From positions 1 to 64,000 of the forward strand of contig DFVG01000047.1 of NCBI GenBank assembly GCA_002379985.1: a DNA stretch of 64,000 bases, read 5' to 3'. Every line of letters starts with the position of its first letter. The first letter of the stretch is position 1. The notes under the pieces are model-generated. The model was not told the DNA's origin. It was given only the letters and a program-made list of their open reading frames with translations, and ran no database searches. The position numbers and the translations under genes are program-made. Positions 9,215-18,045 of the stretch are shown piece by piece. The stretch is from Flavobacteriaceae bacterium UBA4166. GTDB taxonomy: Bacteria; Bacteroidota; Bacteroidia; Flavobacteriales; Flavobacteriaceae.

Positions 9215-9854
9215 AATCTTTTAGATAAAAAGGTTCAAAATAGGCAACATCTTCAAACGCTTCCGCTTGAAATTTTTGATTCGCAAGGGGCACCATTTCT
9301 TTCGCGGAAGGCAACGATGTGATAAAAGTAGCGTGCGAATGCTTCGAAAGGGGCTGAAACTTTGCCGCTCCGGTTCCAATAAAGGTAATGTCTTCAGAAA
9401 TATATGCTGAAAAAGAGTCTTCGGTTAGCACTTCAGCCTTGGTTTCACGCAGTCTATTTCCGTCGGTTGTATACACTTCAGAATATACTTCCATTCGGCG
9501 TGCATCTAACATCGGTACGACAATCGTATTGGGTGCTGTAGCCTGCTGTGCAAGTGACTGAAGCGTGGGCACTGAGATCAACGGAATTCCTAACGAAAAG
9601 CAGAGTCCTTTGGCGGCAGAAACCCCTATTCGTAAGCCTGTATAGGATCCCGGACCCTTGCTGATAGCGATAGCATCTAAGGCACTCATGGATACCTTCG
9701 CTTCTTTGAGTAATTGCTCGATGTATACATGAAGACGTTCTGCGTGTGAAAAATTCTGCCCTAAATCTTCTTTGAGGGCCACCAGATGTCCATCCACACC
9801 CAGCGCCACCGAACAGTTGGTCGTTGCCGTTTCAATACATAGCAAAGTAGCCAT
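9201..9854 (-). CDS. tsaB: tRNA threonylcarbamoyladenosine biosynthesis protein TsaB
   Basis: A 217-residue partner of TsaD and TsaE in forming t6A at position 37 of ANN-decoding tRNAs. The start is the ATG at 9854 (MATLLCIETATTNCSVAL), which lies 15 bases after a full promoter; the longer frame from 9911 would begin upstream of the promoter. Family motifs include SKGPGSYTGLRIG and MLDARRMEVYSEVY. It is a monocistronic gene, with the efflux operon terminator on one side and the convergent mscS gene overlapping its 3' end by 14 bases. Confidence 0.94.
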   Translation of the reverse strand: MATLLCIETATTNCSVALGVDGHLVALKEDLGQNFSHAERLHVYIEQLLKEAKVSMSALDAIAISKGPGSYTGLRIGVSAAKGLCFSLGIPLISVPTLQSLAQQATAPNTIVVPMLDARRMEVYSEVYTTDGNRLRETKAEVLTEDSFSAYISEDITFIGTGAAKFQPLSKHSHATFITSLPSAKEMVPLANQKFQAEAFEDVAYFEPFYLKDFIAG

Positions 9855-9869
9855 AGAAACAATTTTGCG

Positions 9870-9900
9870 CAAAGGTAGCGTACCCGAAAGTGATTCACAA
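9870..9900 (-). promoter_or_regulatory. Full Bacteroidota promoter of tsaB
   Basis: Read on the minus strand: TTG (9900-9898), 20 bases, then TACCTTTG (9877-9870), 15 bases before the tsaB ATG. It begins directly after the efflux operon terminator, a compact terminator-promoter junction. Confidence 0.85.
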
Positions 9901-9901
9901 T

Positions 9902-9929
9902 AAAAAAGCACCGCTGGTAGCGATGCTTT
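9902..9929 (-). terminator. Intrinsic terminator of the efflux operon
   Basis: An 11-bp stem with one C-A mismatch (9905-9915 with 9919-9929) and a GGT loop is followed, on the minus strand, by a run of T. It lies 24 bases after the stop of the last adaptor gene. Confidence 0.85.
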
Positions 9930-9953
9930 GACTTATCTTAGAATGCGAGTGTC

Positions 9954-11240
9954 TTAATCATCTTCTTCCTCAGTATCATTGTCATCGGCTTTTACCGTGA
10001 CAGTATCTCCATTCTTTAAGGTCTTCGTAACGGTATTATACGGACCTGTAATGACTACATCTTCTTCGGAAAGACCGGAAGCGATTTCGATATTGCTATC
10101 ATCTTGAATTCCCGTGGTTACAACGCGAAGTTTTGCCTTGTTTCCTTCTTTTACGAAGACACATTCAAATTTCTCATCGGATGCCGTTTCGGTTTCTCGA
10201 GCTGCAATTCTTTTCTGTTGCGTGGTATCACTTTTAATAACAATAGCACTAATTGGAACACCAATAATATTTTCTTTCTTGTTGGTAATAACATCTACTG
10301 TGGCGGTCATACCCGGGCGGAAAGGGGAATAGCTTTCCGGTTTTCCTTCGGTTAGATCAGAATAAGAGTTAGGCAAAATACGTACTTTCACTTTAAAATT
10401 AGTCACCTGATCGGCAGACAAGGCATCTTCCGCAGAATTAGCGATCTCTGTAACAATTCCTTTGAACTCACGCTTTAGATATGCATCCACTTCAACAATG
10501 GTAGAATCCCCTATCGCCACCTTTACAATATCATTTTCGTTTACATCAACCTCAACCTCCATGTTATTAAGATTCGCAACGCGTACGATCTCCGTTCCTG
10601 CCATCTGAGCAGTTCCTACCACACGTTCTCCCAACTCTACGGAAAGCTTCGAAATCGTTCCGCTCATAGGAGCGTAAATAGAGGTTCGTGATAAGTTGTC
10701 ACGAGATTGTTTCACACTTGCAGCGGCGCTCTGAACGTTATAGTATGCTGATTGTTGATTTGCTTTAGCGATCTCAAAGTCGGAAACACTCTGGTCCCAT
10801 TCAGCTTTAGAGATCACGCCTTTATCGAATAAAGTTTTGTTTCTTTCGTAGTTGAGCTTTGCGTTTTGAAGTCCGGCTTCGGCTTGTGCTAACTGAGCAC
10901 GAACATTCTGTAAACCGGCTTGAGATTGATTAAGCGCTGATTGTATCAAATCGGGATTGATCTTTACGAGCAAATCCCCCTTTTCTACTTGTTGCCCTTC
11001 CACGACAGGCAGTTCGATGATTTCTCCGGACACTTCTGAAGATAGTGCCACTTCCACTTCCGGCTGGATCTTACCCGTAGCCGCCACCGTTTCTATGATG
11101 TCCAGTGGTTCAATCTGAGTGACTTGAATTTCTTTTGTGTTAGGATCTTTTCCTATCCAACCGGCTTTCTTTGCAACGACCATAAAAATGATAAGTCCTG
11201 CTACGAAAACACCCAACCAAATTAGTACTTTTCTACTCAT
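9954..11240 (-). CDS. HlyD/MacA-family periplasmic adaptor, second of two
   Basis: A 428-residue membrane fusion protein that would link the ABC permeases to the outer-membrane channel. Order: N-terminal membrane anchor (about 5-23); lipoyl/barrel-sandwich half (VEVALSSEVSGEIIEL); alpha-helical hairpin (about 110-190, KTLFDKGVISKAEWDQ); second lipoyl half (TSIYAPMSGTISKL); beta-barrel domains; and an unusually acidic tail (DDNDTEEEDD). It is the last gene of the six-gene operon, three bases after tolC. It is similar to, but clearly distinct from, the first adaptor. Its substrate is unknown. Confidence 0.92.
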   Translation of the reverse strand: MSRKVLIWLGVFVAGLIIFMVVAKKAGWIGKDPNTKEIQVTQIEPLDIIETVAATGKIQPEVEVALSSEVSGEIIELPVVEGQQVEKGDLLVKINPDLIQSALNQSQAGLQNVRAQLAQAEAGLQNAKLNYERNKTLFDKGVISKAEWDQSVSDFEIAKANQQSAYYNVQSAAASVKQSRDNLSRTSIYAPMSGTISKLSVELGERVVGTAQMAGTEIVRVANLNNMEVEVDVNENDIVKVAIGDSTIVEVDAYLKREFKGIVTEIANSAEDALSADQVTNFKVKVRILPNSYSDLTEGKPESYSPFRPGMTATVDVITNKKENIIGVPISAIVIKSDTTQQKRIAARETETASDEKFECVFVKEGNKAKLRVVTTGIQDDSNIEIASGLSEEDVVITGPYNTVTKTLKNGDTVTVKADDNDTEEEDD

Positions 11241-11243
11241 AGT

Positions 11244-12689
11244 CTAAAACTTTAATTCCGTAGGATCTACCCCAAAATACAATTCTAAGACCTTTAATTT
11301 AAATATATAATCGTATTTCGTTCGATTCGCCTCAATTTGTGCATTATCATAACGCAATTTAGCCTGGCTAAAATCAAAGGCATTCGTCAATCCTACGTCA
11401 TAACGCTCTTTGGCATACTCATACGCAAGTTCTTGTGATTCTAGGGCGGCTTCGGCTGCCTCGAACGCTTTGAAAGCGCCACGGGCATCTACCATGGCTT
11501 GGTATACATTTGACTCAAGATCGAGTTTGGCCTGTTCCAATTGAAATTCAGAACGTTTTAATTCTACTTTTTGACGCATGACATTGCTTCGTGTAGAAAA
11601 ACCGTTTAAAATTGGAATATTTAACTGCAAGCCATAACCAATACCATCGTTTTGATACAACTGATCGATGAATGGATCCGCTCCTACTTCACGCGTAACC
11701 GTATTCGGAAATTGCCCTACCACGGTTTGTCCGGTTTCCTCTACAAACCCAATCTCTTGGAGACTAAACGGATTATCAGGGTCGGGTTGCTGAATGAAAG
11801 AAGTTGCGTCTGTGTAGCGTGTATCGTATCCGAAGAAAGCTGTCAAGGTAGGGTAATATGCTCCTCTTGCAATTTGCAAATTCTTCTCTGCAAGCTCCAT
11901 ATTCTTCATGGCAATTTTTACCTCATTCCGGTTCTCTTCCGCAGCGGTAATCACTTCTCCAATAGGTTTCTCTAAAATTTCCTCTCCATAGATCGTATAG
12001 CCTTCATCAGCAATGTCAAAGGTTTCATAATCTTCGATCAATAACAATTGCGCCAAACTGATAAGCGAAACCGTCACCGCATTCTCCGCAACAACAATAC
12101 GTTGCTGTTCACTGGCATTGGTAGCCTTGATCTCTAAGAGATCTCCTCGCGGAAGTGTACCGGCATCTACTAAATTTTGGGTGCGTTCTATTTGTTCTAA
12201 AGTCACAATATTTTGGGCGGTGATAGAAGCAAGATTTGCTTTATTGAGTAACACCTCTAAGTAAGAGTTTGCCACTAATAAAGAAATATCGTCCTTCATT
12301 TTATCAAGTTGGTACTGGCTTGCTAACTTTTGGATCTTCGCCCGTTGTAATTGTCTTACATTTCGAAGTCCGTCGAACAAAGTATAGCCTACCGTCACGC
12401 GCCCCGTTGCCGATAAGAAGGTGGTGGTTTGTGCGTTGTTTGTTACCGGGTTAAAACTAAGTCCTGTGTTTTCTGAAACACTAGCATTGAGATTCAAACT
12501 TGGAACAAAGTTTCCAACGGCTTGCAATTTATCGGCCTCCACCGATTCTAGATCCAGTTCACTTTGCTTGATAGAGATATTGTTCTCCATCGCGTGGCGA
12601 ATACATTCTTGCAAGGTCCATTTTTTATTTTGAGCAGAGGTAGCACTGCTTACGAGTGCAAGTAATAGTACGATGGCAGCTTTTTTCAT
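11244..12689 (-). CDS. TolC-family outer membrane efflux protein
   Basis: A 481-residue outer-membrane channel for tripartite export. I chose ATG 12689 (MKKAAIVLLLALVSSATSAQ), a good signal peptide; the frame could start four codons earlier. Both outer-membrane-efflux repeats are present: the N-terminal WTLQECIRHAMENN and the C-terminal AKERYDVGLTNAFDFSQAKLRYDNAQ. Long alpha-helical heptad regions and the SVSENTGLSFNP segment fit the family. It sits between the two adaptor genes in the operon, so it is presumably the dedicated exit duct of this pump. Confidence 0.93.
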   Translation of the reverse strand: MKKAAIVLLLALVSSATSAQNKKWTLQECIRHAMENNISIKQSELDLESVEADKLQAVGNFVPSLNLNASVSENTGLSFNPVTNNAQTTTFLSATGRVTVGYTLFDGLRNVRQLQRAKIQKLASQYQLDKMKDDISLLVANSYLEVLLNKANLASITAQNIVTLEQIERTQNLVDAGTLPRGDLLEIKATNASEQQRIVVAENAVTVSLISLAQLLLIEDYETFDIADEGYTIYGEEILEKPIGEVITAAEENRNEVKIAMKNMELAEKNLQIARGAYYPTLTAFFGYDTRYTDATSFIQQPDPDNPFSLQEIGFVEETGQTVVGQFPNTVTREVGADPFIDQLYQNDGIGYGLQLNIPILNGFSTRSNVMRQKVELKRSEFQLEQAKLDLESNVYQAMVDARGAFKAFEAAEAALESQELAYEYAKERYDVGLTNAFDFSQAKLRYDNAQIEANRTKYDYIFKLKVLELYFGVDPTELKF

Positions 12690-12752
12690 AGTAGCGATCA
12701 TTGTTCAGTTGGTCTTAAGATTGTTGCGAGTGTTACAATTATTTTATACTAT

Positions 12753-13913
12753 TTATCTTCCGCCAAATTCCGGAGGTGGTTTCAATTGATTCCAAACCTT
12801 GATTTTGTCGTCTTTTGAAATTCCACTTTTTACTTCCACTTGAATTCCATCACTAATGCCTAGTTCCACATCACGACGTTCAAATTCTTGATCGCCGGTA
12901 GCGACCTCCACAAAAGGTTTTTGCGTCTTTGGATCGTATTGCACTAAGCCTTCTTTCAGCGTAAGCACACTGTCTGCACGAGCTAAAATAATAGAAGCAT
13001 TGGCACTGAGCCCGGCGCGGATAAAAGTGGTGTCACGCGGACTCAACGTGCCCTTGATCTCAAATTGAATGGCACCGTTTTCTTCCACCCCTTTTGGAGC
13101 AATGTAATCTAATATCGCATCGAAGCTTTTATCTTCAATGGCTCCTACGGTTATCTCTAGCGGAAGGTTTTCTTTGATCTTCCCAACCTCACTTTCGTCC
13201 ACCTTTCCTTCAAAAATCATTTTATCTACATCGGCCAAGGTTGCGATGGTTGTTCCATCATTGAAATTATTAGCCTCTATCACTTGGTTTCCGGTCTTCA
13301 CCGGCACATCCAGCACCATTCCAGAAACGGTGGCTCGGATCTCAGTATTTGCTGAAGCACCCAATCCACTGGTGGTTCCGGTTTTTACGATATCATAATT
13401 TTGACGCGCTCCGGTAAGGTTTACCTTTTCTTGATTTAAACGCTGCAGCGCCTGATTGTACGCGAGCTGAGCGTTATCAAATTCATTCGCAGAAATCACC
13501 CCTTTGTCAAATAATGATTTTTGACGTTCGTAGATACTTTTTTGACTCTCAAAAGCAAGTCGGGCTGTTTCTACCTGTGTATTCGCAGCATTGATGTTAT
13601 TCTTAGCGCTCGTTAACGAAGAAACATTTGGAACTACTTTCACCTTTGCAATGAGATCGCCACTTTTAATGACATCGCCCGCTTCCACATAGATCTCATC
13701 AATAATCCCTGAAATGTTAGGTTTTATGAGCACTTCTTCCTTTGGAACAATACTTCCTGTAGCCACCGTTTTCTTGACGATGGTGCCTACGGAAGGTGTT
13801 TCGGTTGTATACACAATAGGATCTTCAGAATTCTTGCTCCAAAGCCAGTACATGGCAATTCCAAAAAATAAAATGATGAGGCCAAGTACAATTATGGTTC
13901 CTGTCTTTTTCAT
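12753..13913 (-). CDS. HlyD/MacA-family periplasmic adaptor, first of two
   Basis: A 386-residue membrane fusion protein. It has an N-terminal anchor (IIVLGLIILFFGIAMYWLW), a lipoyl half (EVLIKPNISGIIDEIYVEAGD), a helical hairpin (QKSLFDKGVISANEFDNA), a second lipoyl half (ATVSGMVLDVPVKTG) and beta-barrel parts, ending LKPPPEFGGR. It lies 42 bases downstream of the second permease gene and 63 bases before tolC. With the downstream paralogue the operon encodes two non-identical adaptors, which may form a mixed hexamer or serve different exit partners; the sequence cannot decide. Confidence 0.92.
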   Translation of the reverse strand: MKKTGTIIVLGLIILFFGIAMYWLWSKNSEDPIVYTTETPSVGTIVKKTVATGSIVPKEEVLIKPNISGIIDEIYVEAGDVIKSGDLIAKVKVVPNVSSLTSAKNNINAANTQVETARLAFESQKSIYERQKSLFDKGVISANEFDNAQLAYNQALQRLNQEKVNLTGARQNYDIVKTGTTSGLGASANTEIRATVSGMVLDVPVKTGNQVIEANNFNDGTTIATLADVDKMIFEGKVDESEVGKIKENLPLEITVGAIEDKSFDAILDYIAPKGVEENGAIQFEIKGTLSPRDTTFIRAGLSANASIILARADSVLTLKEGLVQYDPKTQKPFVEVATGDQEFERRDVELGISDGIQVEVKSGISKDDKIKVWNQLKPPPEFGGR

Positions 13914-13955
13914 GTGTTGTAATTATTCGATTTTCAATTGATTGTTAGTTTCGTA

Positions 13956-15230
13956 TTATTCGGTTCGTAAAGCATCAACAGGTTTTACGCGAATCGCATT
14001 TTGAGCCGGAATTAATCCTGCTAATAAACCAGAGATGATCAAGATCGTTAATGCGATCATCACCACGCCAATATTCACGGAAGGATTCAAAAACATGGTA
14101 TCTGTGGTATCCATTCCTTCCATAGAATAATTCACGATTGCCAACACCGCTGAGGCGAGTGCAATTCCAGCCATTCCTGAAATAATGGTTAGGAAGATAG
14201 ATTCTAGCAGAATTTGGGTTCGAATGCTCCAAGGTGTGGCTCCTAAAGCCCTGCGAATACCGATTTCTTTAGTACGTTCTTTCACTACGATAAGCATGAT
14301 ATTGCTAATTCCGATAATTCCTGAAAGCAATACTAAAATCCCGACGAAGTACGCCACAAAATTAAGTGCGGTGAAGAGTCCGTTGATCTTACTAAATTCT
14401 TGATAGAGGTCGAAATTCCCGATGGCGCGATCATCTTCCGGGTGAATCGAGTGACGTGTCTTAATAACGTCAAAGACTTGTTGTTTTAGGTTTGTGATAG
14501 ACGATCCATCCTCTGCCGTGATCGCCATCCACCCTACGTTGTCTGCTCGATTAAAAGCTTGTGAGAAGGAAGAAAAAGGAACATAAATCTCTTTTTGTGC
14601 TTCTTCGGCATCTCCGCCTCCATTTGATTTTTTCTTATACATGCCCACAACCATAAAGTTGACCCCATTGATCTTGATGTAAGAGCCTATCACCTCTTCT
14701 TCTCGTTCGTATAAGGTCGTCTTAACCCCTTCCCCAATAATAGCTACTTTACGCTTCTCTTGTATGTCTGAATGATTCAAGAATCTCCCTACTGTAATAT
14801 CCATAGGTTGCTGCTGAATAATTTCCGGATAATCGCCATACACGTTGAACGCCCCGGTTTTTAGTCCGCGCACCACATTATTAGAACCTCGGAAGCCTCC
14901 CAGCTGATTTCTTGGAGATACAAAACGAAGATTGGGAACGTTTTGTTTAATGGCCTCCACATCACCAATCTTAAACGAATAGCGGCGACCTTTAGGTAAT
15001 CCTTTATAGGGCTTCGAAGCCGTTTGCGACCACATAAACATCGAATTGGTGGCCATCCCTGCAAACCCTTGTTTCACCCCATTTTCGAGTCCGTTTCCCG
15101 CAGCCAGTAAAATCACGAGGATAAAAATTCCCCATAATACACCGAAAGCGGTCAATACCGTGCGAAACCAATTAGAGCTTAGCGCTTCAATGATTTCAGA
15201 CCAACTATCTCTGCTGAATATTTTACTCAT
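13956..15230 (-). CDS. MacB-like ABC transporter permease, second
   Basis: A 424-residue inner-membrane permease of the type VII ABC (mechanotransmission) class. An N-terminal helix (LTAFGVLWGIFILVILLAAG) is followed by a large periplasmic MacB_PCD domain (about 45-240) and three C-terminal FtsX-domain helices. Signature segments are NIMLIVVKERTKEIGIRRALGA and GLIPAQNAIRVKPVDALR. The ATG at 15230 overlaps the stop of the first permease gene (ATGAGTAA), which indicates translational coupling; a GTG at 15233 is less likely. No nucleotide-binding domain is fused, unlike E. coli MacB, and the ATPase is the separate first gene. Confidence 0.93.
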   Translation of the reverse strand: MSKIFSRDSWSEIIEALSSNWFRTVLTAFGVLWGIFILVILLAAGNGLENGVKQGFAGMATNSMFMWSQTASKPYKGLPKGRRYSFKIGDVEAIKQNVPNLRFVSPRNQLGGFRGSNNVVRGLKTGAFNVYGDYPEIIQQQPMDITVGRFLNHSDIQEKRKVAIIGEGVKTTLYEREEEVIGSYIKINGVNFMVVGMYKKKSNGGGDAEEAQKEIYVPFSSFSQAFNRADNVGWMAITAEDGSSITNLKQQVFDVIKTRHSIHPEDDRAIGNFDLYQEFSKINGLFTALNFVAYFVGILVLLSGIIGISNIMLIVVKERTKEIGIRRALGATPWSIRTQILLESIFLTIISGMAGIALASAVLAIVNYSMEGMDTTDTMFLNPSVNIGVVMIALTILIISGLLAGLIPAQNAIRVKPVDALRTE

Positions 15231-16467
15231 CACGTAAGGCTACTATGGGTTTAATATTGGAAGCTCGCCGAGCCGGGAAAAACCCTGCCAGTGCTCCGGC
15301 TATAATTAGAATGATAACGGTGGTAATAGCCACGCCAAAGTCGACGGAAGGATTCCGGATGTAATCGGTTTCGATCAAGGGACCGACCATTTCCAATAAA
15401 AATAAGCTCAACACCAAACCGAACATTCCGGCAATGGCAGTAACGAAGATCGATTCGTGCAAGATCATCCCAATGATGGACAACGGTTGCGCGCCAATGG
15501 CTTTTCGGATACCAATTTCTTTCGTGCGTTCTTTTACGATAATAAGCATGATATTACTTACTCCAACTACCCCTGCAATAATGGTACAAATACCTACTCC
15601 CCAAAAGAACCAACGGATCATGTTCATCAAGTCATAAAAACGTTTGGCATTCTCTAGGGAATTGTTGATGCGAACCGCACTTTCATCAGCAGGAGCGATA
15701 CTGTAACGTGTTTTAAGGTCATTTTCTAACTGACTGGTAAAGGCTTCGGAAGCCGCTAAGGCTTCTTCAAAATTATCTTCTTTTTCTAAGGTGAATACCA
15801 ATGATCGAAGCTTATCTCCGGCATTGTAAACCCGTTGCGCAGTGGTCAACGGAATAAAGATTCGGGTTTCTTCTCGTTCGCCCCCCGGATCGGTATAAAT
15901 TCCGATAACCTTGAACTGAATACCCGTAATTTCGATGTATTCGCCAATGGCGTTTTTTCCTTTGAATAAATCAAGATAAACACGGTTTCCAAGGACCGCC
16001 ACTTTTTCATAATTGTCTAAATCCTGTTGATTGATATACCGTCCGGTGGTTAGCGTTTCATTTTCTAGAAATTGATAATCGCCACGAACTCCTTCAATAC
16101 GGTAGCTACCGGTCTCGTTTTTGTAAGACGTGAGCCCTCCCCAGATGCTGTACACACCCGACTTATATTCCAGTTGATCACTATTTTTTCCTTCCGCTAT
16201 TTCGTAATCCCGATTGTCCATCTCAATGCGGCGACCAGGATTAAGCCCTTTGTGCTCAAGGGTAGTAACACCGGTCCAAACACTAATGCGATTGGCAGCA
16301 TCTTCTTCAAATTCACTTTGAATTCCGTTTTGCATACCTTGCCCAATGGCCAATAGTATCACTAGAATAAAGATTCCGGAAGCCACAGAAAGCCCCGTTA
16401 GGAAAGTGCGTAGTTTATTCTTCCTAATGGTTTCAAATATTTCTTGCCAACGTTCTAGATTAAACAT
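15223..16467 (-). CDS. MacB-like ABC transporter permease, first
   Basis: A 414-residue permease paralogous to the next gene: N-terminal helix (FLTGLSVASGIFILVILLAIG), MacB_PCD domain and a C-terminal FtsX domain with NIMLIIVKERTKEIGIRKAIGA and FFPARRASNIKPIVALR. Its start codon overlaps the end of the ATPase gene by eight bases. The two permeases probably form a heterodimer around the single ATPase dimer, which is inferred from gene order. The substrate is unknown; relatives export peptides, lipoproteins, siderophores or toxic compounds. Confidence 0.93.
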   Translation of the reverse strand: MFNLERWQEIFETIRKNKLRTFLTGLSVASGIFILVILLAIGQGMQNGIQSEFEEDAANRISVWTGVTTLEHKGLNPGRRIEMDNRDYEIAEGKNSDQLEYKSGVYSIWGGLTSYKNETGSYRIEGVRGDYQFLENETLTTGRYINQQDLDNYEKVAVLGNRVYLDLFKGKNAIGEYIEITGIQFKVIGIYTDPGGEREETRIFIPLTTAQRVYNAGDKLRSLVFTLEKEDNFEEALAASEAFTSQLENDLKTRYSIAPADESAVRINNSLENAKRFYDLMNMIRWFFWGVGICTIIAGVVGVSNIMLIIVKERTKEIGIRKAIGAQPLSIIGMILHESIFVTAIAGMFGLVLSLFLLEMVGPLIETDYIRNPSVDFGVAITTVIILIIAGALAGFFPARRASNIKPIVALRDE

Positions 16468-17182
16468 GGACTTCCTGTTTTTTGCGAGCTTCTTTCGCTC
16501 TTACTTGTGTCACCACAGAATCATCAATAATAACGCCATCTTTTAGATTTACAATGCGCTTGGTCATGTGCGCAATATCATCTTCGTGGGTTACGACCAA
16601 GATCGTTTTTCCCTCATCATTAATATCTTGAATCAATTCCATCACCTCGTAAGACGTTTTGGTATCTAAGGCTCCTGTAGGCTCATCAGCCAATAATACT
16701 TTCGGGTCACTGGCTAAGGCTCGTGCTATAGCAACACGTTGTTTTTGTCCTCCAGAAAGTTCATTGGGTAAGTGGGTAGCCCAATCGGCTAAACCCACTT
16801 TTTCTAAGTAATGCATGGCTTTTTCAGTGCGAAGATTACGATTGACTCCCTGATAATACAATGGCATGGAGACATTATCGAGTGCCGACTTATAATTAAT
16901 GAGGTTGAATGACTGAAAAATAAACCCTAAAAATTGGTTTCGGTATTTGGCGGCGATCCGTTCGTTAAGGTTTTTAATGACCCGCCCATCTAATTTATAT
17001 TCTCCCTCATCGGCTTCATCCAACATCCCAAGAATGTTGAGCAAGGTGGATTTACCAGATCCGGAAGATCCCATAATGGATACCATCTCTCCTTCAGAAA
17101 CAGAGAAATTAATTCCTTTTAGGACGTGTAACGAATTTGCACCGGTACGATAAGATTTATGTAAGTCGCTGATTTCTATCAT
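16460..17182 (-). CDS. ABC transporter ATP-binding protein (MacB/LolD type)
   Basis: A 240-residue ATPase that drives the two permeases. Walker A is GSSGSGKST (38-46, K44), the signature is [15 protein letters not shown], Walker B is [12 protein letters not shown], and the switch histidine is in VVTHEDD. It is the first gene of the operon. Upstream on the minus strand there is only a one-mismatch -7 box (TTATTTTG, 17206-17199), so the promoter assignment is weak. A basic tail ([14 protein letters not shown]) extends past the usual domain end. Confidence 0.95.
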   Translation of the reverse strand: MIEISDLHKSYRTGANSLHVLKGINFSVSEGEMVSIMGSSGSGKSTLLNILGMLDEADEGEYKLDGRVIKNLNERIAAKYRNQFLGFIFQSFNLINYKSALDNVSMPLYYQGVNRNLRTEKAMHYLEKVGLADWATHLPNELSGGQKQRVAIARALASDPKVLLADEPTGALDTKTSYEVMELIQDINDEGKTILVVTHEDDIAHMTKRIVNLKDGVIIDDSVVTQVRAKEARKKQEVHV

Positions 17183-17470
17183 TGCGCATGGAAATTTACA
17201 AAATAAATCCGCTTGGTTAGGGCGGATCTTCTAAAATGATTCTAGACTTACAGTGTTGGTTAGTGGAAGTCTTCCACTAGTAGACTACTATCTAGAAAGG
17301 ATGTTACAGTTAAAATGTGAAGGTTATGTTAATTTATCTATGTTTTGGTATAAATACATTGCTATTACCTCACTTTTAGTAGGCATTATCAATACTGTTA
17401 CTTCGTTGATACTATTTATCTTAGGAAAAGTTAGTGGTTGAAATTCTTATTAACCTAAAATAATAACATT
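17183..17470. other. Divergent intergenic region with adjacent palindromes
   Basis: This 288-base gap separates the efflux operon from the orphan secreted-protein gene. It contains two neighbouring perfect palindromes. One is 9 bp with a 1-base centre (17261-17269 with 17271-17279); the other is 6 bp with a 1-base centre (17278-17283 with 17285-17290). TCTAGA hexamers lie at 17241 and 17291 on either side. Such dyads may be operator sites for a dimeric regulator. A small open frame also runs through the region and is listed separately. Confidence 0.5.
17301..17441 (+). CDS. Possible small membrane protein
   Basis: A 46-residue frame begins at ATG 17301 (MLQLKCEGYVNLSMFWYKYI). The frame can be extended upstream to a GTG at 17253, but that part crosses both palindromes and is less likely to be coding. 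Residues about 18-43 would form one hydrophobic helix (IAITSLLVGIINTVTSLILF). It ends 29 bases before the secreted-protein gene in the same direction. There is no family match I can name, and AT-rich DNA can give such frames by chance, so this is tentative. Confidence 0.3.
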   Translation: MLQLKCEGYVNLSMFWYKYIAITSLLVGIINTVTSLILFILGKVSG

Positions 17471-17965
17471 ATGAAAAAATTAATTCTAATTCCTTCGATA
17501 CTGTTCATCAGTTTAATCGCAATTGCTTTTACAACTGATAATGACACTGTATATCCAGAATTTATATCTGAAGATTTTGCAATGACTTTAGATTCAGAAT
17601 ATATCAAAACTATGGAAAATCCCACGCTAGAGCAGACCATAGAGAACAACTTTATTGCGTTATTTGATGATATCACACGCGTCAATGCACAATACTCTAA
17701 AAGCAACGGTTATTACTATCTAGTAATCGGAACAAAAAACAACGTTGAAACCTTACAACTATTAAAGGTAAATAAAGACGACATCGATAAGTCTACATAT
17801 ACTTATATAAATTTTTCAAATATAGATGTGGACGAGGACACAGAGTATTGTACTAGCGGGAGTACTAATCCGTTCACTTGCCCCGTGGCTTGTGATTATT
17901 ATCCTTCTGGCTGTATCGGGCAAATTTGTGGTGTCTGGACCGGACTCCAATGTGTTGATGAATAA
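17471..17965 (+). CDS. Orphan secreted protein with Cys-rich C-terminus
   Basis: A 164-residue protein with a clear signal peptide (MKKLILIPSILFISLIAIAF). The middle (about 45-120) is polar with no motif I recognise. The last 40 residues hold six cysteines (EYCTSGS, FTCPVACDYYPSGCIGQICG, LQCVDE), which would form disulfides or bind metal outside the cytoplasm. Its base composition looks more AT-rich than its neighbours. It is not a T9SS C-terminal domain protein by motif. A strong bidirectional terminator follows. I do not know its function. Confidence 0.75.
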   Translation: MKKLILIPSILFISLIAIAFTTDNDTVYPEFISEDFAMTLDSEYIKTMENPTLEQTIENNFIALFDDITRVNAQYSKSNGYYYLVIGTKNNVETLQLLKVNKDDIDKSTYTYINFSNIDVDEDTEYCTSGSTNPFTCPVACDYYPSGCIGQICGVWTGLQCVDE

Positions 17966-18010
17966 TACCATTTCACGATATACCTATCCGCAATTTTTTA
18001 TCCCCAAGAC

Positions 18011-18045
18011 CAAAAAGAAGCACGCGCTATGTGCTTCTTTTTTTT
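18011..18045. terminator. Bidirectional terminator
   Basis: A perfect 10-bp stem (18014-18023 with 18031-18040) with a 7-base loop is flanked by A-rich and T-rich runs, so it works in both directions. It closes the orphan secreted-protein gene on the plus strand. On the minus strand the stop codon of the small Cys protein lies in the loop, so the 5' side of the hairpin is part of that coding sequence. Confidence 0.9.

Noticed and set aside
17253..17300. Upstream extension of the small membrane protein to a GTG
   Set aside because: It would run through both palindromes and adds no recognisable sequence; a later ATG is more likely if the gene is real.
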